Source: Stenotrophomonas maltophilia
GTDB lineage: Bacteria > Pseudomonadota > Gammaproteobacteria > Xanthomonadales > Xanthomonadaceae
Assembly: GCF_006974125.1 (NCBI RefSeq)
Contig: NZ_CP037858.1
Location: forward strand, 558,001-622,000
Length of the DNA: 64,000 bases
Reading direction: 5' to 3'
Every line of letters begins with the position of its first letter. The first letter of the stretch is position 1. Both the position numbers and the translations under genes were made by a program. Shown in pieces: positions 1-8,766 of the stretch. Under the pieces are notes generated by a model that saw only the letters and a list, made by a program, of their open reading frames with translations, was not told where the DNA came from and did not search any database.

Positions 1-420
1 GCCGCCACCCTGTGGTGCTCGGCGGCGGTCGGCAGCTGCACCGGCGCGGACATGCTGGCCGAGGGCGTGCTGCTGACGGTCTTGATCATCGCCGGCAATA
101 CCCTGCTGCGCCCCCTGGTGAATGCGATCAACCGCATTCCGATCAATGAGGCCGCCACCGAGGCCACCTACGAGGTGCGCCTGAGCGTGGATGCCGACGC
201 CGTGCCGCGGGTGCGCGAGCGCCTGGTCGATGCGCTGGAAGCCGCGCAGTACCCGGTCGGTGATGTGCAGCTGGTCGAGCATGCCGACGCACCCACCGAT
301 GTGATCGCGGTGCTGGTCAGTACCGCCGTGAGTGCTGATGAGCTGGACGTGGTGCTGGCGCGGATGGAGCACGTGCCGGGCGTGCTGCACGCCACCTGGG
401 AAGTCAGTACCCGCGATTGA
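1..420 (+). CDS. MgtC/SapB family membrane protein, C-terminal part (5' end outside window)
   Basis: The frame is open from the first base and ends at TGA 418-420. The visible 139 residues start inside the last membrane helices (AATLWCSAAVG, then a hydrophobic stretch ending in LLRPLVNAIN), which matches the end of the MgtC membrane domain. A soluble tail of about 85 residues follows, rich in beta and alpha segments and ending VLHATWEVSTRD; it resembles the ACT-like C-terminal domain of long MgtC proteins. MgtC proteins act in the inner membrane and are linked to growth at low magnesium and to virulence; the substrate, if any, is not settled. A second, short MgtC-like protein without this tail lies at 60971-61423. 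Confidence 0.75.
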   Translation, partial: AATLWCSAAVGSCTGADMLAEGVLLTVLIIAGNTLLRPLVNAINRIPINEAATEATYEVRLSVDADAVPRVRERLVDALEAAQYPVGDVQLVEHADAPTDVIAVLVSTAVSADELDVVLARMEHVPGVLHATWEVSTRD

Positions 421-424
421 TTCC

Positions 425-485
425 TCCACGCAGGGCGTGGATCTACCGAGGTCGTGGTGCAGTAGATCCACTCCATGCGTGGATG
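425..485. repeat. Inverted pair of GTAG-type REP (SMAG-like, class A)
   Basis: Two copies of the palindrome GTAGATCCACGCC..GCGTGGATG face each other: the left copy reads in reverse at 425-446 and the right copy reads forward at 462-485. The pair lies between the stop codons of two convergent genes, where it could act as a bidirectional transcription terminator or mRNA 3'-end stabiliser. The GTAG terminus is the hallmark of the Stenotrophomonas SMAG repeats. Confidence 0.85.
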
Positions 486-493
486 CCCGTCTC

Positions 494-901
494 TCACCCA
501 CCCGCCATGCGCTGCTGTGCTCGCAACAGTTTTCGGAACGAGCCGCACTTCCGGGCATCCTCTGCCTGCGGGCAGGCCGCCGCACGTTGCAGGTGCCGGC
601 GTACCCGTTGCAGCTGGGTGATCTGCCGCTGCAGCACATCGGCCTGCGCCAGCAAAGCCTCGCGGTCCAGCGAGATGCACCCACGCTGCGGCGGCAGCGA
701 CGCCCCGATCTGCTGCAGCGACAGCCCGGCTGCCTGGCCGAGACCGATCAGTGCCAGCCGTTCCAGCACCTGCTCGTCGTACTGCCGGCGCAGGCCACGA
801 CGGCCCAGTGCCTGCAACAGCCCCAGCTGTTCGTAGTAACGCAGGGTCGAGGCCGGCACGCCGCTGCGCCGCACCACCTCGCCGATATCCAGTTCATGCA
901 C
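494..901 (-). CDS. MerR family transcriptional regulator
   Basis: This 135-aa protein starts with a MerR winged helix-turn-helix (residues 4-30, motif DIGEVVRRSGVPASTLRYYE) followed by the usual RR-x-Y second helix region and a long dimerisation helix (about residues 80-108). Cys75, Cys110 and Cys119 are present but do not form the classic CueR/ZntR metal site, so the inducer cannot be named. The gene is divergent from the methyltransferase gene at 965, and the 63-bp space between them probably holds the shared operator. MerR proteins act on promoters with an over-long spacer; control of itself and of the methyltransferase is inferred from the arrangement. Confidence 0.85.
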   Translation of the reverse strand: MHELDIGEVVRRSGVPASTLRYYEQLGLLQALGRRGLRRQYDEQVLERLALIGLGQAAGLSLQQIGASLPPQRGCISLDREALLAQADVLQRQITQLQRVRRHLQRAAACPQAEDARKCGSFRKLLRAQQRMAGG

Positions 902-902
902 G

Positions 903-940
903 GGCTTGACCTCAAGTGACCTTCAAGCGCCAACCTATGG
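903..940 (+). promoter_or_regulatory. Possible MerR-type operator/promoter
   Basis: TTGACC at 906-911 followed by TCAAGTGACCTTCAAG gives two TCAAG repeats and an imperfect dyad (ACCTCAAG against CTTCAAGC), reminiscent of SoxR-like MerR sites that lie between -35 and -10. The expected -10 about 19-20 bp downstream is poor. The site lies next to the regulator's own start codon (899-901). This is a weak call. Confidence 0.3.
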
Positions 941-964
941 GCAACTACCCACCGAGGCAAGGCC

Positions 965-1792
965 ATGGCCAGCACATCCCCCGTTGATCAGAACGCCCTG
1001 TGGAACGGCCCAGGTGGCCAGGTCTGGGTTGCGCAGCAAGCCATTCTCGACGGCCTGTTCCAGCCGATGGCCGACCTGCTGGTGGCCGAACTTCCAGATA
1101 CCGTCACGCAACTGCTCGACATCGGCTGCGGTACCGGCGCCAGCCTGCTGGCCGCCGCCGCAGCGCGCCCAGCGGCACATTGCACCGGCCTGGACATCTC
1201 CGCGCCGATGCTGGCGCTGGCCCGCCAGCGCGGCGAGGCGGCAGGACTGGACGCAGACTTCATCGTCGCCGATGCGCAACGGCATCCGCTGCCAACCGCA
1301 CACTTCGACTGGGTCCAATCTCGTTTGGGCGTGATGTTCTTCGAGGATACCGAGACCGCCTTCGCCAACCTGCACCGCGCCGCGCGGCCGGGTGCCGGCC
1401 TGCGTTTGATCGCCTGGCGCAGCGCAGCGGAAAACCCGTTCATGACGACGGCCGAACGCGCCATTGGCGATGAACTCGATCTACCCCCACGCGCGCCAGG
1501 AGCACCCGGCCAGTTTGCCTTTGCCGATGGCCAGCGCGTGCAGCGCCTGCTGCAGGCCGCCGGTTGGAGGGATGTGGAGATGGTTGCGGTGAACCTGCCG
1601 TGCTCGATCGCCCGCGATGAGCTGCCAACCTACGTTGGCCAGCTGGGCCCATTGGGCCTGGCGCTGCGCAACCTGCCCGAAGACCGGGCCACCTCGCTCA
1701 GGAACAAGGCGGTAGCGGCATTCACCCCGTTCATCGAGGGCGACCGTGTGCGCGTGGATGCGGCCTGCTGGCTGGTGCGCGCCCTCGCCTGA
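965..1792 (+). CDS. Class I SAM-dependent methyltransferase
   Basis: A 275-aa protein. Residues 50-60 carry methyltransferase motif I (LLDIGCGTGAS), followed by the acidic ribose-binding position in LDIS and by the ADAQRHPLP segment that usually holds the adenine-contact acidic residue. This is the Methyltransf_11/25 type; length and the C-terminal helical lid suggest a small-molecule substrate, which cannot be identified. An AAGGCC element precedes the ATG. It is divergent from a MerR regulator, a common arrangement for inducible stress or resistance enzymes, so regulation by that protein is likely but unproven. Confidence 0.85.
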   Translation: MASTSPVDQNALWNGPGGQVWVAQQAILDGLFQPMADLLVAELPDTVTQLLDIGCGTGASLLAAAAARPAAHCTGLDISAPMLALARQRGEAAGLDADFIVADAQRHPLPTAHFDWVQSRLGVMFFEDTETAFANLHRAARPGAGLRLIAWRSAAENPFMTTAERAIGDELDLPPRAPGAPGQFAFADGQRVQRLLQAAGWRDVEMVAVNLPCSIARDELPTYVGQLGPLGLALRNLPEDRATSLRNKAVAAFTPFIEGDRVRVDAACWLVRALA

Positions 1793-1795
1793 TGC

Positions 1796-1873
1796 AAAAA
1801 GGGGACGGAGGGGATTAAGTCGTTCTTGCCCCGGCTGTGCCGGAAACGACTTAATCCCCTCCGTCCCCTTTTT
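1796..1873. terminator. 29-bp perfect inverted repeat, bidirectional terminator-like element
   Basis: Left arm 1796-1824 and right arm 1845-1873 are perfect reverse complements, beginning AAAAAGGGGACGGAGGGGAT and ending in a T-run. The 20-nt loop contains a second small hairpin (CCGGC/GCCGG). Convergent genes end at 1792 and 1878, so each transcript would end in a long stem followed by U residues. The A-run/T-run makes it work in both directions. The length and perfection are unusual for a simple terminator and suggest a dispersed repeat family. Confidence 0.8.
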
Positions 1874-1877
1874 TCTT

Positions 1878-2180
1878 CTACAGCGCCTCGCCGGCGTCGG
1901 CCAGGCGCGATTCGATCAGGGCATACCACTGCTGCAACACGTCGATGAGCATGTCCAGCTCGGCGTCGGTGCGCTGTGCGCGGCCGCTGCGCAGGCAGGC
2001 CTGGGCTTCCTGCAGCTGGGCCAGGAACCCGGCCACGGTATCGGCCTGCAGGATCAACCCTGGCAGGCGCCGCCCGGGAATGCGCACCACGGCATGGTTG
2101 CCGAGCTGGCCATACACACTCAGTGTGGCTTCCGTCTTCATGGAAAGAGGCAGGAATTGGGCATTCATCGCGTGCACCAT
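1878..2180 (-). CDS. Small conserved protein, DUF6959-like
   Basis: About 100 residues. The core contains YGQLGNHAVVRIPGRRLPGL followed by LQADTVAGF, then a helical C-terminus. The pattern N-x-AVVR-x-PGRR-x-PG with a later Q-x-D resembles the uncharacterised family DUF6959; that link is from memory and is tentative. No signal peptide or membrane segment is visible. The start is uncertain: the frame is open to 2273, and ATG codons at 2180, 2168 and 2141 are all possible. 2180 is chosen because AGG lies about 9 nt upstream. No function is known. Confidence 0.55.
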   Translation of the reverse strand: MVHAMNAQFLPLSMKTEATLSVYGQLGNHAVVRIPGRRLPGLILQADTVAGFLAQLQEAQACLRSGRAQRTDAELDMLIDVLQQWYALIESRLADAGEAL

Positions 2181-2291
2181 GGAGAAAACCTGAGCCACCG
2201 GCAGGCGTGGTCGACGGGGGAGACGTAACCACGTCCTGCCGGCGGTCAGGGGGGACTCGGAATACCGGGACACTTCCCCGGCGTGGAACTG

Positions 2292-3128
2292 TCAGCGCGG
2301 CTGGGCCATCCCGGCGATCTGCACGCGCCGGTTCGGTGCCAGGCACGCGATCAGCTCGCGACGGTTGCGCTGCTCGCACTGCACGATCGGCTCGGCTGCG
2401 CCCCGCCCTTCGGCGCTGATGCTGGCCGCAGGCACCCCACCCTGCACCAGCGCGCTGCGCACGGCCTCGGCACGTCGCTGCGACAGGGTCTGGTTGTAGC
2501 TGGCACTGCCGATACGGTCGGTGTACCCGGTCACCCGGATCGACTGCACCTGACTGGCCTCGCGCACCTGCGCCAGCACGCCCTGCACCGCCTGCTGGCC
2601 TTCGGCGCTGAGCACCGCGCTGTCGAAGCCGAACAGCGCGTCGGCCGACAGGCGCAGCGGCTGCTCCGGCAACGGTGCCGGTGCCGGCGGCGCCGGTGGC
2701 CGTGGCGGTTCGATCACCGCCGCGCACGATTCCGGCTTCCAGTAGCCCCCCTGGGCGATGCCCTTGCTGTCGAAGCGCACCTGGAACTGGCAGGTGAAGT
2801 ACTCCGCGCCCTGCGCGGTGCGGAAGTTGAACAGGTAGTTCCACTCGCGCACGCCCCACATGCCTTCGTTGAAGTGCGGCGTTCCCAGCAAGGTATACAG
2901 CTGCCGCTTGCTCATGCCCGGCGCGAAGCGGCGCAGGTCGGCGACGTCGGGATAGATGCCTTCCTTCAACGAGGCCTTCGAGGCCTCCGGGAACTGCACG
3001 GCGGTGGTTTCGGCAGGGCCGTCGGCGGCCGGCGCATGGCTGCGGCAGGCGGCCAACAGGCCCATTCCCAGGATCAGGCCCAGCACTGCGACCATCTGGC
3101 CGGTGCGGGCGATGCGATGCTGTTTCAT
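2292..3128 (-). CDS. OmpA-family lipoprotein with SmpA/OmlA-like domain (TpgA-like partner of the trimeric autotransporter)
   Basis: A 278-aa protein with lipobox LLAAC (Cys28), so it is probably lipidated. Residues about 55-135 resemble the BamE/SmpA-OmlA fold (RRFAPGMSKRQLYTLLGTPHF...WNYLFNF). A proline-rich linker (138-155) leads to an OmpA-like peptidoglycan-binding domain (160-278) with GYTDRIGSASYNQTLSQRRA, including Asp204 and Arg219, the expected diaminopimelate contacts. The frame continues upstream, but ATG 3128 follows a GGGGGAA element and begins the lipoprotein signal. It lies 61 nt downstream of the autotransporter gene on the same strand. In Acinetobacter the adhesin AtaA is encoded with TpgA, which has the same layout and couples the adhesin to peptidoglycan; the same role is inferred here. 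Confidence 0.85.
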   Translation of the reverse strand: MKQHRIARTGQMVAVLGLILGMGLLAACRSHAPAADGPAETTAVQFPEASKASLKEGIYPDVADLRRFAPGMSKRQLYTLLGTPHFNEGMWGVREWNYLFNFRTAQGAEYFTCQFQVRFDSKGIAQGGYWKPESCAAVIEPPRPPAPPAPAPLPEQPLRLSADALFGFDSAVLSAEGQQAVQGVLAQVREASQVQSIRVTGYTDRIGSASYNQTLSQRRAEAVRSALVQGGVPAASISAEGRGAAEPIVQCEQRNRRELIACLAPNRRVQIAGMAQPR

Positions 3129-3189
3129 GTCATTCCCCCTTTGGACGTTTCCGCGATGCCGGGCCGCGCCTGCGGCCCGGCGGCGGCGA

Positions 3190-6100
3190 TCACCACTGGA
3201 TGCCGGCACCGACGGCCACACCGGCCTCGCCACGGCTGTTGGTCGAGCCGCTGAACTTGTAGATCCAGCGCCCTCCCTCGGAGACACCGGAGATGCCGAC
3301 CGCCACGCCCGACTCGCCGTTGTAGCTGCCGGCGGCAACCGAGGCCATGCTGCGGCCCGCTTCGCTGGGCTGCGGCAGGGCTGCGGTGGCCATCGCCGAC
3401 GCGATACCCGCCGAGGCGCGGTTGTCGGTCTTGCGCAGGTCGCGCTCGAAGCCACCCATGCGCTCGTCGGTGTACGCCTTCGACCAATCCAAGGTCTGGG
3501 CCATGCCCGACTTCAGCTGGTCCACGTTGACCGCGTCGGTACCGGCGGTGCCGGCGGCGACGTTGCGCACCGTGGTCGGGCCGCTGTTGGTACTGCCCAG
3601 CGTGACACTGTTGAAGTTGGTCGCGCCGTTCACCGTGGTGTCGTAACGGATCGTGCCCTGCTGCGAGGCCTGCAGCTGGCGCACGTTGACCGCATCGGTG
3701 GCCTGCGAACCGTCGGCCACGTTGACGACCTGGCGTTCGGCACCGGCGGCACCGACCGAGACCGTGTTGGCCCGGTTCGCCACCGAACCCGCACCCAGCG
3801 CCACCGAGTTGTCGGCCTGCGCCTGCGAACCATTGCCCAGCGCGGTCGAGTTGGCACCCGCGGCGGTGGAGCCTGCGCCACCTGCGGCCGAATTGGCCCC
3901 GCTGGCGGACGGATCGGCCAGGTTGTTGGTGTTGTTGGCGCGGAAGCTGCCGGCCACGTTGGTGATGTTCTGGATCTTCTGGTCGGTGTACTTCTTCGAT
4001 TCATCGATGGCGTAGTTCACGCCGTTCTTCAGCTGGCCCACATTGGTTGCGTCGTACGTATCGGAGCCGTCGGCGACATGGGTGATCTTGCGCTCGCTGC
4101 CGGTGCTGCCGACCGAGACCTCACCGGCCGAGTTGCTGGCGCCGGTCTGCCCGTAGGCACCGGTGTAGCCACTCTGGGCACCGACGCTGGCCACCGAACC
4201 GGCACCCAGCGCCACGCTGTTGCCGGCACTGGCGCTGGCGCCGTTGCCGACCGCGACGCTGTTGGCACCGGCCGCACTCGCCTGCGGGCCGACCGCCACC
4301 GCTTCCGCGCCGGCCGCCGTTGCAGCCGCTGCCGTCGAGTTCACCGCCAGGTAGGCGCTGCCACCGCCACCATTGGTGATGCGCTGGTTGAGAACCTTCA
4401 GCGAGCCGTCCACCGCGGTGAATGCGGCGGTGACGTTGTTGTAGTCACCGCTGGTGAAGGTGCCATCGGTAGCGATGCTGGAGATGCTGAACTTTGGTGC
4501 GGTCCACACGTTGGTGGTGCCGTTGTAGGCGGTGGTGCCACCGAAGTAGTTGGCGATGGTGCTGTTCGTGCTGAACAGCTGGTCGCCGGTGATGGCATCA
4601 CTGCTGCCAGCCAGGATGCTGCCGGCGGCGACGTTGGTCACCTTCACAGCACCGGTGCCGGTGCCCTTCAGCGAGACACTGTTGATCACGTTGCCGCCGC
4701 CGTCGACGTCGTACTTCACGGCCAGCTTGTCGATCTCGCCGGTCTGGTCGGCCACATTGGCCAGCGAGTTGCTGACCGCGTCGAAGGCCGTACCGACGTC
4801 GTTGTAGTTGCCCTTGGTGATCGTGCCGTTGGCGGCCACGTTGTTGATCGAGTAGGTCGGGGCGGTCAGCACACCGCTGGCGTTGACCGCTGCACCACCA
4901 CCGAGGTGGGTGGCCACGGCCTGGTTGGCGGCGAACAGCTGGGCACCGTTGATGGCTTCACTGCTGGTGGCACTGACCTGGCCCGGGCCCAGGTTGCGCA
5001 GCGTGGTGGCGGTGCCGGTCTGGCCAAGCGTGGCGCTGGCGTAGTTGACGCTGCCATCGCCGTTGAGGTCGTAGCGCAGGGCGCCCTGCTCGGACGCCTG
5101 CAGCTGGCCCACGTTCACCGCATCGGTCGCCGCCGTACCGGCGGCCAGGTTGGTGACCTGGCGCTCGGCACCGGCCGCGCCGATGGACACACTGTTGGCA
5201 CGGTCGGCCAGGCTGCCAGCGCCCACCGCGATGCTGTTGGCGGCGGTGGCGCGGGCGTTGGTACCGACTGCGATTGAATCGGTGCCGCTGGCCACGGCCT
5301 CGGTGCCGGTGGAGTTCACCCGCAGGTACTTGGTTCCGCCATTGCGGATATCGGTGATCTGCGTGTTGAGGTTGACCAGCGAGCCATCGACGGCCGCGAA
5401 CGCGTCGGTGGCGTTTTCGTACAGACCCTTGGCGATGGCACCACCGGTGGAGATGCTGCTGATCTCGAACAGCGGTGCGGTGAAGACACCACTGGCCGGA
5501 TCGAACGCCGCGCGACCACCGAAGAAGCTGGCGATGGCTGCATTGGTACCAGCCAGCTGGCCACCGTTGACCGCCTCCAGGCTGCCTGCGGTGATCGCGC
5601 CGCCGGCCAGGTTGCCGATGGTCGTGGTGCCGGTGCCCGCACCGAGGGTGACGCGGCGATAGTTCGGGTTGCCGGCACCGTCCAGGTCGTAGGTCACAGC
5701 GGCATCGGCCACGCCGTTGATCAGGCTGATCGCGCCCTTCAACTGGGCCACGTTGACCGCGTCGGTGTTGACGCTGCCGGCCGCGACGTTGGTGATCTGG
5801 CGCTCGCCGCCACCGGCGGTACCCACCGACACTTCACCGGCCGAGACCTGCGGCGCAGTGAGGCCGTAAGCGCTGTAGCTGGCCTGCGCACCGCGCAGTG
5901 CGGCCGAACGGTAACCCAGTGCCACCGAGTTGGCCTGGTTGGAGGTGGCTTCAGCACCCAGCAGGGTCTGGCCGTTGGCGGTACCCACGGCACTGTCACC
6001 GACGATCACCGAATGGCCCATGCGTGCAGCGTAGTCTGCGGTCGGCACACCGGTCGGGTTGCTCGGGTCGTTGACCCCATCACCCGGGAAGGCGACGTTC

Positions 6101-8739
6101 GCATCAACCTTCGGCAACTCATGACGTGCGTTGGCACCGATCACCACTTCCTTCGAACCGTTGGCGAACGCACCGTCGCCCATCAGCACCTGGTAGTCCT
6201 GCGCGGCGTTGACCGCCCAGCACGAGATGTCAGCCAGGGCGATGTCCAGGCACTTGGCTGCCCATGCAGGTGAATCCTTCGGCAACAGCAGGCCCAGCAG
6301 GCCGCCCGGATTGCCGTTGTTGATGTTGTAGATGTAGCTGTCGGAGGTGACACCACCGATCAGGGTCAGGTGCGAGCTGCCACCCGTGGCCGCGCCGCCC
6401 AGACCGTTGAGCGTGCTGCCCACTGGCGACAGGTTGACCACCGGCAGGCCCAGCACATTGACCGTCGAATAGGTCTGCATCACGTTGGCGTTGCTGAGCT
6501 TGAGATTTCCGTTGCTCAGGTAGCCGTTGCCGCCGAACAGGCTGGTGGTGGTCGGCCCGATCAGCTGGCCGACATTGCCGACCAGGCCACCGGTACCGAT
6601 GATCAGCCCCGCATTCGGGTCGGCCGCCGCCGGCGCCTTCGGGCTGGTCGGCGGGATCGCCGAGGGTTTGGTCAGGCCGAGACCGCCCAGCGTGCCCCCC
6701 ACCAGGCCACCCACCGCGCTGCCCAGGTTGCCGACCGTGCCGTTGAGATTGCCGTTGAGCAGGTTGCCTACGGCGCTGCCGACGTTGCCAAGCGTGTTGC
6801 CCAGCAGGCCACCCAGGCCAGTGCCGGAGCCGGTGGCGCCATTGAGCAGGCCGCCGACGGAACCGACCGTGTTGTTGAGCGTGCCGCCTACCGCAGTGCC
6901 GACGCTGCCAACCGTGCCGCCAACGGCGCCTACGGTGTTGTTGAGCGTGCCGCCTACCGCGCCGCCCACACTACCGACGGTGCCATTGAGAGCTCCGCCA
7001 ACAGCGCCTCCAACCGCGCCGACAGTGCCTGCTGCACCATTCAATGCGCCGCCTACGGTGTTGTTGAGCGTGCCACCCACGGCGCCGCCCACGCTGCCGA
7101 CGGTGCCGTTGAGGGCTCCGCCGACCGCGCCGCCGACCGTGCCCACAGCGCCATTCAGTGCACCGCCTACGGCGCCTACAGTGTTATTAAGCGAGCCACC
7201 CACGGCGCCGCCCACGCTGCCGACGGTGCCGTTGAGCGCACCACCGACCGCGCCGCCGACCGTGCCCACGGCGCCATTCAGTGCACCGCCCACGGCGCCC
7301 ACCGTGTTGTTGAGCGTGCCACCCACGGCGCCGCCCACGCTGCCGACGGTGCCGTTGAGCGCACCACCGACCGTGCCCACGGCGCCATTCAGTGCACCGC
7401 CAACGGCGCCTACAGTGTTGTTGAGCGTGCCACCCACGGCACCGCCCACACTGCCGACGGTGCCATTGAGCGCACCACCAACCGCGCCGCCGACCGTGCC
7501 CACGGCGCCATTCAGTGCACCGCCAACGGCGCCTACAGTGTTATTAAGCGAGCCACCCACGGCGCCGCCCACGCTGCCGACGGTGCCGTTGAGCGCACCA
7601 CCAACCGCGCCGCCGACCGCGCCCACGGCGCCATTCAGTGCACCGCCAACGGCGCCTACAGTGTTGTTGAGCGTGCCACCCACGGCACCGCCCACACTGC
7701 CGACGGTGCCATTGAGCGCACCACCAACCGCGCCGCCGACCGTGCCCACGGCGCCATTCAGTGCACCGCCCACGGCGCCTACAGTGTTGTTGAGCGTGCC
7801 ACCCACGGCGCCGCCCACACTGCCGACGGTGCCGTTGAGCGCACCACCGACGGCGTTGCCCGCGGCGCCGACCACGCCACCCACCAGCCCCCCGACACCC
7901 AGTGCGCTGTTCTGCGCCGCAGCCGTTGCCTGGCCCGCCAGTTTCAGATTGCGATCAGCAACCACTTCCTGGCCATCCGGCGCCTGCACGCGCACCTTGC
8001 CAGCTGCACCGGCATCGAATGCTGCGGTGATCGCCCGATCGTGGGTTTCTCCCGGCACTTCCTCCCTGGCAGGCAGCGTGATCGCCGCCATCGCCTTTGC
8101 CTGGCCCTGGGCGTCGATCTGATGGCCTGCCACCGTCACCTTCGAATCGAGCGCCCCATCAACAGAAGCCTTCAGACCCCGCAGCGCACCTGTCGGCGCG
8201 CCGCTGATGCCGGCGGCCGCCTGTGCACCGGTATCGATTGATGCCACCTGCGCACCGCCGAGGCCGATGTTGGCTTTCGCACGGACATCAGCAGCAAGCC
8301 CAGGGACGGCGACCTGCTTCGGCGCCGTGTTCGCGGCCAGCTTCACCTGCACGGTGGCCGGCAGCACGTCACGCACCACCGGCAGCGACGCGGTGCTCAA
8401 CTGCAGGCCGACCCGCGCATCCGCGCTGATTGCCGGGCTGCTCTGGGCCTGGCTTGCGGCAGCCGCGAGGGCTACCTCGGCATCGACCTTGACCGGCATG
8501 GGCTGCGTGTACTTGGCTGCAAGTGCCTGCAGATCACGCAGCGATTGATTGGATTCGGATGCCCCTGCGTGGCCACTGGCCAGCGCACACAGCAGGGCCA
8601 TGGCGAGCGTGGTGGGCATCAGCAGGAAGGCGCGCGGATCCCGCGCGGCACTGCCACCGCTGTCGCCGGTGGCCAGTTCGGAGGCCACGACCAGAGCATT
8701 GAGCTGGCGGTTCCATACACGCCGGTAGATGCGATTCAT
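3190..8739 (-). CDS. Trimeric autotransporter adhesin (YadA-like)
   Basis: An 1849-aa surface adhesin. The N-terminus MNRIYRRVWNRQLNALVVAS is an extended signal peptide (ESPR), with the hydrophobic core at about residues 38-55. A helical section is followed by a Gly/Asn/Val stalk (about residues 290-670) of near-identical 41-residue repeats with VGGAVGGALNGTVGSVGG cores. Then come YadA-type head motifs (such as NSVAVGNGASA and NSVALGAGSVA) alternating with neck motifs of the DAVNVGQLK type. The last 80-90 residues form the membrane anchor, with a coiled coil (ERDLRKTDNRASAGIASAMA) and four beta strands ending in GAGIQW. ATG 8739 is chosen because GGGGGAAG lies 5-6 nt upstream; an in-frame GTG lies at 8745. 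Its OmpA-like partner lies downstream and an AraC regulator upstream. Confidence 0.95.
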   Translation of the reverse strand: MNRIYRRVWNRQLNALVVASELATGDSGGSAARDPRAFLLMPTTLAMALLCALASGHAGASESNQSLRDLQALAAKYTQPMPVKVDAEVALAAAASQAQSSPAISADARVGLQLSTASLPVVRDVLPATVQVKLAANTAPKQVAVPGLAADVRAKANIGLGGAQVASIDTGAQAAAGISGAPTGALRGLKASVDGALDSKVTVAGHQIDAQGQAKAMAAITLPAREEVPGETHDRAITAAFDAGAAGKVRVQAPDGQEVVADRNLKLAGQATAAAQNSALGVGGLVGGVVGAAGNAVGGALNGTVGSVGGAVGGTLNNTVGAVGGALNGAVGTVGGAVGGALNGTVGSVGGAVGGTLNNTVGAVGGALNGAVGAVGGAVGGALNGTVGSVGGAVGGSLNNTVGAVGGALNGAVGTVGGAVGGALNGTVGSVGGAVGGTLNNTVGAVGGALNGAVGTVGGALNGTVGSVGGAVGGTLNNTVGAVGGALNGAVGTVGGAVGGALNGTVGSVGGAVGGSLNNTVGAVGGALNGAVGTVGGAVGGALNGTVGSVGGAVGGTLNNTVGGALNGAAGTVGAVGGAVGGALNGTVGSVGGAVGGTLNNTVGAVGGTVGSVGTAVGGTLNNTVGSVGGLLNGATGSGTGLGGLLGNTLGNVGSAVGNLLNGNLNGTVGNLGSAVGGLVGGTLGGLGLTKPSAIPPTSPKAPAAADPNAGLIIGTGGLVGNVGQLIGPTTTSLFGGNGYLSNGNLKLSNANVMQTYSTVNVLGLPVVNLSPVGSTLNGLGGAATGGSSHLTLIGGVTSDSYIYNINNGNPGGLLGLLLPKDSPAWAAKCLDIALADISCWAVNAAQDYQVLMGDGAFANGSKEVVIGANARHELPKVDANVAFPGDGVNDPSNPTGVPTADYAARMGHSVIVGDSAVGTANGQTLLGAEATSNQANSVALGYRSAALRGAQASYSAYGLTAPQVSAGEVSVGTAGGGERQITNVAAGSVNTDAVNVAQLKGAISLINGVADAAVTYDLDGAGNPNYRRVTLGAGTGTTTIGNLAGGAITAGSLEAVNGGQLAGTNAAIASFFGGRAAFDPASGVFTAPLFEISSISTGGAIAKGLYENATDAFAAVDGSLVNLNTQITDIRNGGTKYLRVNSTGTEAVASGTDSIAVGTNARATAANSIAVGAGSLADRANSVSIGAAGAERQVTNLAAGTAATDAVNVGQLQASEQGALRYDLNGDGSVNYASATLGQTGTATTLRNLGPGQVSATSSEAINGAQLFAANQAVATHLGGGAAVNASGVLTAPTYSINNVAANGTITKGNYNDVGTAFDAVSNSLANVADQTGEIDKLAVKYDVDGGGNVINSVSLKGTGTGAVKVTNVAAGSILAGSSDAITGDQLFSTNSTIANYFGGTTAYNGTTNVWTAPKFSISSIATDGTFTSGDYNNVTAAFTAVDGSLKVLNQRITNGGGGSAYLAVNSTAAAATAAGAEAVAVGPQASAAGANSVAVGNGASASAGNSVALGAGSVASVGAQSGYTGAYGQTGASNSAGEVSVGSTGSERKITHVADGSDTYDATNVGQLKNGVNYAIDESKKYTDQKIQNITNVAGSFRANNTNNLADPSASGANSAAGGAGSTAAGANSTALGNGSQAQADNSVALGAGSVANRANTVSVGAAGAERQVVNVADGSQATDAVNVRQLQASQQGTIRYDTTVNGATNFNSVTLGSTNSGPTTVRNVAAGTAGTDAVNVDQLKSGMAQTLDWSKAYTDERMGGFERDLRKTDNRASAGIASAMATAALPQPSEAGRSMASVAAGSYNGESGVAVGISGVSEGGRWIYKFSGSTNSRGEAGVAVGAGIQW
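6895..7858 (-). repeat. Tandem 123-bp repeats encoding the adhesin stalk
   Basis: Counted from the recurring GTGTT(A/G)TT segment, unit starts fall at 7058, 7181, 7304, 7415, 7538, 7661 and 7784. That is a period of 123 bp (41 codons), with one 111-bp unit (7304-7415) that lacks four codons. Units differ at only a few bases. The 5' and 3' flanks contain more diverged partial units. Such arrays change length by recombination or slippage, always in frame here. Confidence 0.85.
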
Positions 8740-8766
8740 GAGCACTTCCCCCGTAGGCGAACAACT

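Noticed and set aside
6895..7858. CRISPR-like regularly spaced repeats
   Set aside because: The units are 123 bp, contiguous and in frame with the adhesin; there are no unique spacers and no cas genes.
2956..8241. Long plus-strand frames (2956-5277 and 6370-8241) opposite the adhesin gene
   Set aside because: They are antisense shadows of a GC-rich repetitive gene; the minus strand has clear domains and the plus frames show only low-complexity Ala/Arg/Gly or Thr/Pro repeats.
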